Notes under the pieces: model-generated | The model's database searches: none | What the model was told of the DNA's origin: nothing | The model's input: the letters and a program-made list of their open reading frames with translations, nothing else | Program-made: the position numbers and the translations under genes | Part shown: piece after piece, positions 1 to 6,555 of the stretch | Numbering within the stretch: position 1 is the stretch's first letter | How the letters are laid out: each line of letters begins with the position of its first letter | From: Clostridia bacterium | Lineage (GTDB): Bacteria > Bacillota > Clostridia > RGIG6154 | Length of the DNA: 6,555 nt | Assembly: GCA_017523005.1 (NCBI GenBank) | Contig: JAFWXG010000232.1 | Span: 1-6,555, forward strand | Reading direction: 5' to 3'

Positions 1-1008
1 CAGAGAGATAAGAGTGGTTATACCGAATGCTAAATAACTTCCGAGCTTGTCGGGAGCCTGACGGGAAACCATAAATCCTCTCCAGATTAAAACTGCAAAA
101 AGTACAATAACAGACAACGCACCTATAAATCCCAATTCTTCACATAGTACAGCAAAGATAAAGTCATTATAAGGTTCAGGAAGCCACAAAAACTTTTGTC
201 TGCTCTGACCAAGTCCCAAGCCGAACAAACCGCCTGAGCCTATCGCATAAAGGGACTGAATAATCTGCCAACCGTCTCCCTGCTGATTTGCAAACGGGTC
301 AAGCCATGACTGAATTCTGTCTCCGCGATATCCCTTTAAAGCAAGGACTAAAAGCACAGGAACGCCAGCAAGACCTGTAATTATGGTGTGTCCTATATTA
401 GAACCGCCCACAAGAAGCATAATCATGCAAGTTCCTGTTATTAAAAGAGTACAGCTAAAATGCGGTTCTAACATTAAAAGTGCCGCAAAAATAACTATTA
501 TAAGCAGGTATTTTAAATACTCACTTACATAAAGTTTAAAAAATGTCGAAGTGGTAGCCTTATGCCACTTTTGTTGTGAGAGCAGGCGTGCAAACCACAA
601 AATTGCAACAAACTTTGCAAGCTCTGACGGCTGAACGGAAATAGGACCTACAAAAATCCAGCGATGTCCGCCTTTTTGCGCAGGAAAGAACAAAACAGCT
701 ATCAAAAGAACTATAGTAATTGCTATCAGAATAGGCAACCAGCCCGCAATTTTATGGTAATCAATCTTAGAAACAATAATCATTATAACAAGACCTACGA
801 CTGCCATTAAAAGCTGTTTTTGGAAAAAGTAATAACTGTTTCCGAAATTCTGTTGAGCAGAGGGTGCAGATGCTGAAAAGCACATAATCAAGCCATAGCA
901 CAGCAAAACAAGTATAATATTAAAAAGTATGGAATCCATAGGCTGCCAATTACTTTTGCCCTTTCCTTTTCCCATAAATATTTTGAATTGTTGTTTTTGT
1001 TTAGGCAT
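1..1008 (-). CDS. ftsW: SEDS-family peptidoglycan glycosyltransferase FtsW/SpoVE (3' end beyond window)
   Basis: Polytopic membrane protein that polymerises lipid II into glycan strands together with a class B PBP; older annotation calls it a lipid II flippase. The frame is open for 336 codons from ATG at 1008 to the window edge, so the C-terminus is missing, probably by a few tens of residues (SpoVE-type proteins are about 365-400 aa). A basic N-terminus (about residues 1-20) precedes the first hydrophobic segment. SEDS signatures are clear: GGHRWI near 113-118, QPSELAK at 126-132, YRGDRIQSWLDP at 227-238, QSLYAIGSGGLFGLGLGQS at 251-269, and PEPYNDFIFAV at 277-287. D282 in the last motif matches the conserved, functionally essential aspartate of the family. 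A strong Shine-Dalgarno site 10 bases upstream supports this start over the internal ATG at codon 12. It follows mraY by 38 bases with no murD between. Division (FtsW) and spore cortex (SpoVE) roles cannot be separated from this sequence; RodA is less likely given the cluster. Confidence 0.95.
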   Translation of the reverse strand, partial: MPKQKQQFKIFMGKGKGKSNWQPMDSILFNIILVLLCYGLIMCFSASAPSAQQNFGNSYYFFQKQLLMAVVGLVIMIIVSKIDYHKIAGWLPILIAITIVLLIAVLFFPAQKGGHRWIFVGPISVQPSELAKFVAILWFARLLSQQKWHKATTSTFFKLYVSEYLKYLLIIVIFAALLMLEPHFSCTLLITGTCMIMLLVGGSNIGHTIITGLAGVPVLLVLALKGYRGDRIQSWLDPFANQQGDGWQIIQSLYAIGSGGLFGLGLGQSRQKFLWLPEPYNDFIFAVLCEELGFIGALSVIVLFAVLIWRGFMVSRQAPDKLGSYLAFGITTLISL

Positions 1009-1018
1009 CAGGAAAGCC

Positions 1019-1026
1019 CCTCCTTT
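1019..1026 (-). promoter_or_regulatory. Ribosome binding site of ftsW/spoVE
   Basis: AAAGGAGG on the minus strand lies 10 bases before the ATG at 1008. It is close to the full anti-16S complement and decides the start in favour of MPKQKQQ over the later in-frame ATG at codon 12. Confidence 0.8.
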
Positions 1027-1046
1027 CTGTTATTTATGTTAGTTTG

Positions 1047-1994
1047 TTATGCAAAAAAGCCTATTGCACAGCAAATAAGTGTCACGAATGAGAATACCCA
1101 TACAATTTTCTTTTCATTCCAGCCTTTCTTCTCAAAATGATGATGAATGGGAGTCATTAAGAAAATTCGTTTTCCTGTCTTTTTAAAGTATGCAACCTGA
1201 ATCACTACAGAAAAAGCTTCAATCAAATAGATAAGCCCTGCAAGCAACAGCAAAAGCTCATATCCTGAGATTATCGCCATTACAGACACCAATCCGCCTA
1301 AAAACAGTGAGCCAGTATCTCCCATAAAAACTTTTGCAGGATTGTAATTGAAGAATAAAAATCCAAGCAGTGCACCTGCAACTGCTGACGGCAACACAGA
1401 AATTTCTGTTTCTCCTATCTTAAAGCAGAACATAGCGAAAAATACTGAAACCACCATTGTTACGCTTGCTGCAAGACCGTCAACTCCGTCTGTTAAGTTT
1501 ACTGCGTTTACAAAGCCCACCATCAAAAATACTGCGAACACATAATAAAACCATGAAAGTTCTATTTCAAGTGTTGTGAATGGTATTAGAACACTTGTAT
1601 CAATTATGCCAAAATATTTTGCAAGGAACAAGAACAGAATACTTATGAGTGTCTGACCAAGTAATTTCTGTTTTTCGTTAAGTCCTAAATTTCTTTTCAG
1701 TACGACCTTTATAAAATCATCTGCAAAGCCTACAAGACCAAATAACAGCAAGGTTAATGATGCTATATATACTTTTATATCTCCACCGCCGAAAACAAGT
1801 CCCGAAATAAGACTTGCAACAATAAATCCTATTCCGCCCATTGTAGGTGTTCCGTTTTTCTTCTGGTGCCAGCTGGGACCAATTTCACGGATTGTCTGCC
1901 CGAATTTTAAGCGCTTTAGCAACGGGATTAAGACAGGTGTTAAGATTACCGAAATTAAAAATGCCAGTAACGCGGGTAAATATAGCTTGTTCAT
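1047..1994 (-). CDS. mraY: Phospho-N-acetylmuramoyl-pentapeptide-transferase MraY
   Basis: Transfers phospho-MurNAc-pentapeptide from UDP to undecaprenyl phosphate in the cytoplasmic membrane, giving lipid I, the first membrane step of peptidoglycan synthesis. The 315-residue product is close to the family's usual ~320 and is hydrophobic throughout, consistent with about ten membrane helices. Family motifs are all present: HQKKNGTPTMGG at 43-54, the metal/substrate aspartates in GFADDFIK (D92, D93), NAVNLTDGVDGLA at 163-175, FMGDTGS at 223-229 (D226), and TPIHHHFEKKGW at 281-292 with the histidine triplet. The ATG at 1994 has an AAGAGGAG site 6 bases upstream. It lies 28 bases after murF and 38 before ftsW/spoVE, so it is very likely cotranscribed with both. 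No key residue appears to be missing. Identification is secure from the motifs. Confidence 0.98.
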   Translation of the reverse strand: MNKLYLPALLAFLISVILTPVLIPLLKRLKFGQTIREIGPSWHQKKNGTPTMGGIGFIVASLISGLVFGGGDIKVYIASLTLLLFGLVGFADDFIKVVLKRNLGLNEKQKLLGQTLISILFLFLAKYFGIIDTSVLIPFTTLEIELSWFYYVFAVFLMVGFVNAVNLTDGVDGLAASVTMVVSVFFAMFCFKIGETEISVLPSAVAGALLGFLFFNYNPAKVFMGDTGSLFLGGLVSVMAIISGYELLLLLAGLIYLIEAFSVVIQVAYFKKTGKRIFLMTPIHHHFEKKGWNEKKIVWVFSFVTLICCAIGFFA

Positions 1995-2000
1995 TTTTCT

Positions 2001-2008
2001 CTCCTCTT
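2001..2008 (-). promoter_or_regulatory. Ribosome binding site of mraY
   Basis: AAGAGGAG on the minus strand, 6 bases before the mraY ATG, inside the 28-base murF-mraY gap. The gap is too short for a separate promoter plus leader. Confidence 0.7.
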
Positions 2009-2022
2009 ATTATGAAAGATTT

Positions 2023-3396
2023 TTAAAAACGGATAAGATGTTCAACAACCGTTTCTAACTTCATCCCTCGTGATGCTTTTACCAAAACAATATCGCCCTT
2101 TTGAACAACCTTGTCAAGATAAGATATTACCTCATCATTTGTTTCAAAAGATTTTATATTCTCACTATCCATGCCTGCATTGACAGCGCCTGATGCAATA
2201 TTTTTGCTGTCCTTTCCGACTGTAATAAGCAGAGAAACATCATTTTCAACAACATATTTGCCAACCAAGGTGTGTGCCTCTGATGCCCAGTCGCCCATTT
2301 CAAGCATATCTCCCAAAACCGCAACTTTTCTGCGACTTTTATCAATCTGACTTAAAATCTTAAGTCCTGCCTGAACAGATGACGGACTTGCGTTGTAGCA
2401 GTCGTTTATAACAGTTATTCCGTTAACATCTAAAATATTCTGACGCATATTACCTGGCACAAAAGAAGAAATAGCATCAATATACTGCTCTTTTGTTACA
2501 CCGTAGCACAAGCCTACAAGGTATGCTGCCAAAGCATTTTTAACATTGTGCTCTCCCAAAACAGGGATATTTACTTCAAATTCTTCTATGCCATGACAAA
2601 GCTTAAATTTAGTAAAATCCGTACCATACTCAATATCTGATGCAGTTACAGTACATTCTTTATTGCAAATACCATAAGAAAATGCACGGTAGCCGTAAAA
2701 TGCGTCTTTTGCTTCCCAAAGCATTTCGTCATCACCGCAAAAAACAACATTACCACCTTTTACTGCATGATTTAACATCTCGAATTTTGCTTTTCTTATA
2801 TTTTCTCTTGAACCCAATTTTTCAATGTGGGATATACCGATATTAGTAAACACCGCTGTCTCGGGCTTTACCATAGATGATAAGCTATCGATTTCTCCAA
2901 ATCCCGACATTCCCATTTCTGTAACGCCAATGTTGTTGTCTTTGCTTAAGCGGAACAAAGTAAGCGGAAGACCGATTTGGTTATTGAAATTTCCCTTTGT
3001 TTTAAGTACATTGAATTTTTCTTCTAAGACGCAGGAAATCATGTCTTTGGTAGTGGTTTTTCCAACACTTCCCGTAATACCTATAAAGGGAAGTGAAAAC
3101 AAACCTCTGTAGTAGGTTGCAATATCCCCTAACGCTTTTAATGTGTCAGGAACTAAAATTTTTGCGCCCTTACATTCAACATCTTCCGATACCAAAACTG
3201 CGGAACAGCCATGGTCTTCTGCAACGGATACAAAGTCATGACCGTCAAAATTTACGCCTTTAAGTGCAACAAACAACATTCCTTCGCCAATAACTCTTGA
3301 GTCTGTGTTTACATCTGTCACAACTTTGTCAGGCGAGCCGTTTTTCAAAACTCTGCCTGTTGCTTTAACAATATTAGCTAAAGTGAGTTTTTCCAT
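2023..3396 (-). CDS. murF: UDP-N-acetylmuramoyl-tripeptide--D-alanyl-D-alanine ligase MurF
   Basis: Cytoplasmic ATP-dependent Mur ligase that adds D-Ala-D-Ala to UDP-MurNAc-tripeptide, completing the pentapeptide precursor. The length of 457 residues is typical. The N-terminal substrate-binding domain (about 1-100) includes TDSR at 31-34 and LFVALKG at 41-47. The central ATPase domain has the P-loop GITGSVGKTTTK at 106-117 (K113), NFNNQIGLPLTL at 136-147, TEMGMS at 159-164, and TNIGISHIEKLGS at 184-196. The C-terminal domain carries NDCYNASPSS at 331-340, VLGDMLEMG at 360-368 and VKASRGMKLE at 439-448. The NNQIG/GMS/ISHIE pattern and the YNASP motif distinguish MurF from MurE and MurD. The ATG lies 3 bases after the murE stop, and its ribosome binding site is inside the murE 3' end, so translation of the two is probably coupled. 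In Bacillus subtilis murF lies outside this cluster; its place here is more typical of Clostridia. Confidence 0.98.
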   Translation of the reverse strand: MEKLTLANIVKATGRVLKNGSPDKVVTDVNTDSRVIGEGMLFVALKGVNFDGHDFVSVAEDHGCSAVLVSEDVECKGAKILVPDTLKALGDIATYYRGLFSLPFIGITGSVGKTTTKDMISCVLEEKFNVLKTKGNFNNQIGLPLTLFRLSKDNNIGVTEMGMSGFGEIDSLSSMVKPETAVFTNIGISHIEKLGSRENIRKAKFEMLNHAVKGGNVVFCGDDEMLWEAKDAFYGYRAFSYGICNKECTVTASDIEYGTDFTKFKLCHGIEEFEVNIPVLGEHNVKNALAAYLVGLCYGVTKEQYIDAISSFVPGNMRQNILDVNGITVINDCYNASPSSVQAGLKILSQIDKSRRKVAVLGDMLEMGDWASEAHTLVGKYVVENDVSLLITVGKDSKNIASGAVNAGMDSENIKSFETNDEVISYLDKVVQKGDIVLVKASRGMKLETVVEHLIRF

Positions 3397-3399
3397 TTG

Positions 3400-4818
3400 T
3401 CACACTCCTTTCATTTCTTCTTTTAACTGAAACAGAATTTCCTGCTCGTCAAAGTGGAATTTTTCTGTTCCTATAATCTGATAATTTTCGTGTCCCTTGC
3501 CTGCCAGAATTACAACATCGTCTTTTTTAGCATTTTGCAGGGCATATTTTATAGCATCTCTTCTGTTTTCAATTACAACATATTCCCCACTCATACCCTT
3601 CAAAATGTCTTCTATTATTAAAGACGGGTTTTCTGTTCTTGGGTTATCGGAGGTTACTATGCAAAAATCTGCAAGCTCTGATGCGGTTTTGCCCATGATT
3701 GGGCGCTTTACGGGGTCGCGGTCGCCACCGCAACCAAACAGAATTATTACTCTGCCCTTTGCAAATCCGCGCGCAGTTTTTAAAATGTTCTCTATTCCGT
3801 CTGGGGTGTGCGCATAGTCGATTAAAACTGTAAAATCAAAGCCTAAATCAATAACTTCTGCTCTGCCCTTTACACCATGGGCAGTTTTGAGTGCTTTTGC
3901 AATAAATTCCAAATCGTATCCTAAGCCGTAAACCGCTGAAATTGCGCATAAGCCGTTATATACTGAAAACTTGCCTGGAATTGCAAGATAAAAATCCACA
4001 CCATTTACGCTAAACTCAACACTGTTTTTGTTAAGCTTGACATTTTCAGCCTTAAGGTCTGACGGCGCATCAATCGAATATTCAAGGAACGAACAAGTTC
4101 CTGTTTTTAAAAAGCTTTGTGAAGCTTTGTCATCAGCATTTAATATTCCCTTTTTGCACTGATTGAACAAGATACCTTTCGCATCTCGGTAATTCTCCAT
4201 TGTTCCGTGGAAATCAAGGTGGTCTTGTGTTAAATTTGTGAAAAGTCCCAAATCAAAATCAGACGCATACACCCTATCTAAAAAAAGTGCGTGAGAAGAT
4301 ACTTCCATAACAACTGCGTCAACCTTTTCCTCAGCCATTTTCGCAAACAAAGCCTGAAGTTCAAAGGCGTCGGGAGTTGTTCTGCTTGTTTCTATAATTT
4401 TGTCCCCAATCATATTCTGATTAGTGCCGATAAGTCCTACTTTTTTACCATCACACTCTAAAATATGTTTGATTAAAAATGTTGTGGTAGTTTTTCCGTT
4501 TGTGCCTGTAATTCCTATAAGTTTAAACTTTTCTGACGGGTTATCATGGAAATTTGCACAAGCTACTGCCAGCGCTTTTCTTGAATTTTCCGTGTAGATA
4601 ACGGGGCAGTCAACATCTATTTTATCCTGAGCTAAGATTACAGACGCGCCCTGCTCAACAGCTGATTTAGCATAGCTATGCCCGTCTGATGCGTACCCCT
4701 TGATACACACAAACAGACAACCAGGCTCAATTTTTCTGGAATCGCAAACAACAGAAGAAACATCTAAATCTCCGTTACCTTCAAATTGTATTCCGTTAAG
4801 CAGTTGGCTTATTTTCAT
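3400..4818 (-). CDS. murE: UDP-MurNAc-tripeptide synthetase MurE, predicted meso-DAP-adding
   Basis: Cytoplasmic Mur ligase that adds the third, diamino acid residue to UDP-MurNAc-L-Ala-D-Glu. The 472-residue length is normal (usually 480-500). The N-terminal domain holds CDSRKIEPG at 25-33 and LFVCIKG at 35-41. The ATPase domain has the P-loop GITGTNGKTTT at 102-112, SRTTPDAFE at 145-153, MEVSSHAL at 171-178, and TNLTQDHLDFHGT at 194-206. It is followed by AKGILF, where K214 is the expected carbamylated lysine. The C-terminal domain has DYAHTPDGIENIL at 334-346, FGCGGDRDPVKRPIMG at 361-376, DNPRTENP at 391-398 and AGKGHE at 439-444. DNPR is the family signature for meso-diaminopimelate; lysine-adding enzymes differ at the arginine. 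The start has a moderate GAGGG site 6 bases upstream. It follows the PBP by 15 bases, matching the spoVD-murE order of Firmicutes. Confidence 0.98.
   Translation of the reverse strand: MKISQLLNGIQFEGNGDLDVSSVVCDSRKIEPGCLFVCIKGYASDGHSYAKSAVEQGASVILAQDKIDVDCPVIYTENSRKALAVACANFHDNPSEKFKLIGITGTNGKTTTTFLIKHILECDGKKVGLIGTNQNMIGDKIIETSRTTPDAFELQALFAKMAEEKVDAVVMEVSSHALFLDRVYASDFDLGLFTNLTQDHLDFHGTMENYRDAKGILFNQCKKGILNADDKASQSFLKTGTCSFLEYSIDAPSDLKAENVKLNKNSVEFSVNGVDFYLAIPGKFSVYNGLCAISAVYGLGYDLEFIAKALKTAHGVKGRAEVIDLGFDFTVLIDYAHTPDGIENILKTARGFAKGRVIILFGCGGDRDPVKRPIMGKTASELADFCIVTSDNPRTENPSLIIEDILKGMSGEYVVIENRRDAIKYALQNAKKDDVVILAGKGHENYQIIGTEKFHFDEQEILFQLKEEMKGV
3405..3411 (-). promoter_or_regulatory. Ribosome binding site of murF, inside the murE 3' end
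   Basis: AAAGGAG on the minus strand lies 8 bases before the murF ATG and overlaps the codons for the final Met-Lys-Gly-Val of MurE. The overlap suggests that ribosomes finishing murE feed murF initiation (inference). Confidence 0.75.
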
Positions 4819-4824
4819 CTTATT

Positions 4825-4829
4825 CCCTC
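4825..4829 (-). promoter_or_regulatory. Ribosome binding site of murE
   Basis: GAGGG on the minus strand, 6 bases before the murE ATG, within the 15-base gap after the PBP stop. It is a shorter match than the sites of murF, mraY and ftsW, so murE may rely partly on coupling to the gene upstream (inference). Confidence 0.55.
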
Positions 4830-4833
4830 GCTT

Positions 4834-6480
4834 TTACTCTACATCTAAGTGTCTTATTTCGACATAAACCACCGAGCCGTGATTTATGGTTTCTCCTGGT
4901 AAAGGTTCTTGTTTTACAACTACCGAGTCACCCTCGCCCGTTATATTACCGCTTAATTTCATATTAAGACCGCTGTTTACAATAGTAGTATTAGCTTGTG
5001 CGGGCGACATATTTATAACATTCGGAACAACAGTTGTTGTTTCTCCGCCTTCGGTTGTATAAAGAGCAACAGTTGCTCCTTTTTGCAATTTAACACTGCT
5101 CTGCGGAATTTGAGATACTACTGTAGCGCCGTTGCCTTTTACTGTGTAGTTAAAGCCTGCAGAAACTATTGCATTTTTAGCTTCCTGCAAGGATTTTCCT
5201 ACAACCTCGGGGATAGAAATTTCTTCTTTGCCCATTTCAGCAGGTGTAAGGCGGGGTTCTACATTTAAGTATCTTAAAACATCATTCATGATTTTGCCTA
5301 CGACAGGGGCTGCGATAGTACCGCCGTAATATGCACCGCCTGTAGGCTCGTCAAGCATTACCAAAACTGCAATCTGCGGGTCATCAGCAGGTGCAAATCC
5401 GCCGAATGATGCTATATATTTACCCGTGTTTCTCGGGCGTTTTTCAGAAGTTCCTGTTTTGCCTGCTACTCTGTAGCCTTGAACATAAGCATTCTTACCT
5501 GAACCCTCTGATACAACCTGTTCTAAATATCCGCACATTTTTTTTGCAGTTTCTTCCGATACAATCTGTCTTACAAACTGCGGTTCAAACTGTTTAACCA
5601 CCTTGCCGTCGCTGTCAGTTAACTGCTTTACAATGTGTGGCTTCATGTATCTTCCGCCGTTTGCTACAGCGCTTATAGCCGATACCATCTGGATAGGGGT
5701 TACTTCAAAACCCTGACCGAAAGAGGTGGTCGCAACTTCTACAATTCCCATATTCTGTCTTGCGAAAAACAGACCGCTTGCTTCTGCGGGCAAATCAACG
5801 CCTGTAGGGGCGATTAAGTTAAAGCCGTTCACATATTTTACAAAATTGTCTGCACCAAGACGCTCACCTATTGCCATAAACGCAGGGTTGCATGAGTTTT
5901 TAATTGCATCTGCAAAATTCTGTACCCCATGTCCTGCAGTTTTCCAACAATGGATATTATGTGTCGCAACCTTTTTAACCCCTGTACATACAAATGAGTC
6001 GTTAGGTCTTACCAAATTTTCTTCCAACGCCGCAGACGCAGTAAAGATTTTAAATACAGACCCAGGCTCATACATATCGCTTACCGCCTTGTTACGCCAC
6101 ATTTTTTGAAGTGCGGCTGAAGTCTGTTCATTTTTTTCTTTTTCATCTGCAATACTGTTAAGTGCGTTTTTTATGTCTGCATTATTTAAAGTAAAGGGTT
6201 GGTTTAGGTTGAAATCAGGCTTTGTTGTCATTGCCAGAATTTCCCCTGTTTTTACATCCATTACAATAGCTGCAGCACCGTTTGCAAGTCTGTTATCAAT
6301 TACAGCCGTTTCAAGATGACTCTCAACATAGTGCTGAATAACCTCGTCGATTGTAAGCACTACATTCATTCCGTCTTCAGAATTATAAAATTTTTCGTAG
6401 TCGTAAGGCATATCTCCGCCTACTGCATTTCTTGCGGTAACAATTCTGCCCGAAGTTCCTTTTAAATAGCTGTCATACTT
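4834..6480 (-). CDS. spoVD: Class B penicillin-binding protein (SpoVD/FtsI type) with two PASTA domains, 5' end missing
   Basis: DD-transpeptidase that crosslinks peptidoglycan outside the membrane, anchored by an N-terminal helix that is missing here. The frame reads to a stop at 6501-6499, but homology ends near 6480. About 548 residues remain, against 650-740 in full-length relatives, so roughly 150 N-terminal residues (anchor and dimerisation domain) are lost. The Met at 6411 is internal: the 23 codons before it encode YDSYLKGTSGRIVTARNAVG, which is conserved in the family. Counting from that Met: SVFK at 118-121 (nucleophile S118), SCN at 173-175, KTGTSEK at 318-324. PASTA domains lie at about 398-452 (IPEVVGKSLQEA) and 461-523 (VVPNVINMSPAQA). 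Cys155 and Cys174 are spaced like the SpoVD redox pair. Its place directly before murE fits spoVD, but two PASTA domains also occur in division PBPs such as PBP2B and PBP2x, so the exact subtype is uncertain. Confidence 0.93.
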   Translation of the reverse strand, partial: KYDSYLKGTSGRIVTARNAVGGDMPYDYEKFYNSEDGMNVVLTIDEVIQHYVESHLETAVIDNRLANGAAAIVMDVKTGEILAMTTKPDFNLNQPFTLNNADIKNALNSIADEKEKNEQTSAALQKMWRNKAVSDMYEPGSVFKIFTASAALEENLVRPNDSFVCTGVKKVATHNIHCWKTAGHGVQNFADAIKNSCNPAFMAIGERLGADNFVKYVNGFNLIAPTGVDLPAEASGLFFARQNMGIVEVATTSFGQGFEVTPIQMVSAISAVANGGRYMKPHIVKQLTDSDGKVVKQFEPQFVRQIVSEETAKKMCGYLEQVVSEGSGKNAYVQGYRVAGKTGTSEKRPRNTGKYIASFGGFAPADDPQIAVLVMLDEPTGGAYYGGTIAAPVVGKIMNDVLRYLNVEPRLTPAEMGKEEISIPEVVGKSLQEAKNAIVSAGFNYTVKGNGATVVSQIPQSSVKLQKGATVALYTTEGGETTTVVPNVINMSPAQANTTIVNSGLNMKLSGNITGEGDSVVVKQEPLPGETINHGSVVYVEIRHLDVE

Positions 6481-6555
6481 CGGACGGGAACTGGTATCTT
6501 AAGAAGAAGGGAAATGCGCAGCTTCTGGAACTCGGATACAATGGCCGCGGACTCG
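6481..6555. other. Unrelated tail sequence after an abrupt junction with the PBP gene
   Basis: Homology to SpoVD-type PBPs stops after the Lys-Tyr-Asp codons at 6480-6472. The next codons on the minus strand read Pro-Arg-Ser-Ser-Thr-Asp and then TAA at 6501-6499, where relatives have a short Gly-(Leu/Ile)-Glu segment and further PBP sequence. By hand count 41 of these 75 bases are G or C, against 23 of the 60 bases just before the junction. On the plus strand a frame starting at 6480 is open to the edge and reads SDGNWYLKKKGNAQLLELG and onward; a second plus frame and two minus frames also lack stops, so coding cannot be assigned. No recognisable insertion-sequence end, repeat or tRNA is visible. 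An assembly or cloning chimera is the simplest reading. Confidence 0.7.

Noticed and set aside
1012..1027. Possible small hairpin (GAAAG, GAGGGG loop, CTTTC on the minus strand) displaying the ftsW ribosome binding site
   Set aside because: The stem is only five base pairs and mostly A-U, so it is too weak to propose regulation and could easily arise by chance next to a purine-rich site.
1348..1545. Plus-strand open frame rich in Thr, Ala and Asn
   Set aside because: It is the mirror of mraY transmembrane and NAVNLTDG codons. The composition is what reverse-reading that gene would give.
1995..2022. Possible terminator or promoter between murF and mraY
   Set aside because: The 28-base gap holds a ribosome binding site but no GC stem with a T-run and no -35/-10 pair.
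2825..3112. Plus-strand open frame of 95 codons
   Set aside because: It is antisense to the murF ATPase domain, with no domain or initiation signal of its own.
3497..3817. Plus-strand open frame of 106 codons
   Set aside because: It lies wholly antisense to murE, over its conserved DNPR and FGCGGD motifs. Its sequence matches no family I recognise, and there is no sign of its own ribosome binding site.
5726..6109. Plus-strand open frame of 127 codons
   Set aside because: It is antisense to the PBP transpeptidase domain, including the SVFK and SCN motifs. Conservation of the PBP on the opposite strand explains the open frame.
1..6480. Search for CRISPR arrays, tRNA or rRNA genes, insertion-sequence ends and long repeats
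   Set aside because: Nothing of these kinds was seen. The region is filled by five cell-wall genes with gaps of 38 bases or less.

Overview
The window is a segment of a dcw (division and cell wall) cluster. All five genes read leftward on the minus strand and are almost back to back. In transcription order (right to left) they are: a class B penicillin-binding protein of the SpoVD/FtsI type with two C-terminal PASTA domains (5' end missing), murE, murF, mraY, and a SEDS-family ftsW/spoVE gene that runs off the left edge. Gaps between genes are 15, 3, 28 and 38 bases. Each complete gene has a plausible Shine-Dalgarno site, and I see no terminator or internal promoter, so a single polycistronic transcript is likely.

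The base composition is moderately AT-rich. The PBP, MurE and SEDS sequences look like those of Firmicutes, and murF lies inside the cluster between murE and mraY. Together these point to a Clostridia-type bacterium, probably an uncultured or gut-type lineage. MurE carries the DNPR signature of enzymes that add meso-diaminopimelate, so a meso-DAP peptidoglycan is predicted. The PBP has a Cys-X18-Cys pair beside its active site, at nearly the spacing I recall for the redox-controlled cysteines of Bacillus SpoVD. This hints at, but does not prove, an endospore former.

The genes work as a line. MurE and MurF complete UDP-MurNAc-pentapeptide in the cytoplasm. MraY loads it onto undecaprenyl phosphate at the membrane to make lipid I. 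The SEDS protein polymerises lipid II and the class B PBP crosslinks the product. murD, which in many Firmicutes lies between mraY and spoVE/ftsW, is absent from that position here.

The one real anomaly is at the right edge. PBP homology stops abruptly at about position 6480. The last ~75 bases are GC-richer, carry an in-frame stop for the PBP and do not encode the expected SpoVD sequence. This is most likely an assembly or cloning chimera at a contig end, with a genuine rearrangement as the alternative. Otherwise the region is well-known cell-wall machinery, and I found no previously undescribed system in it.
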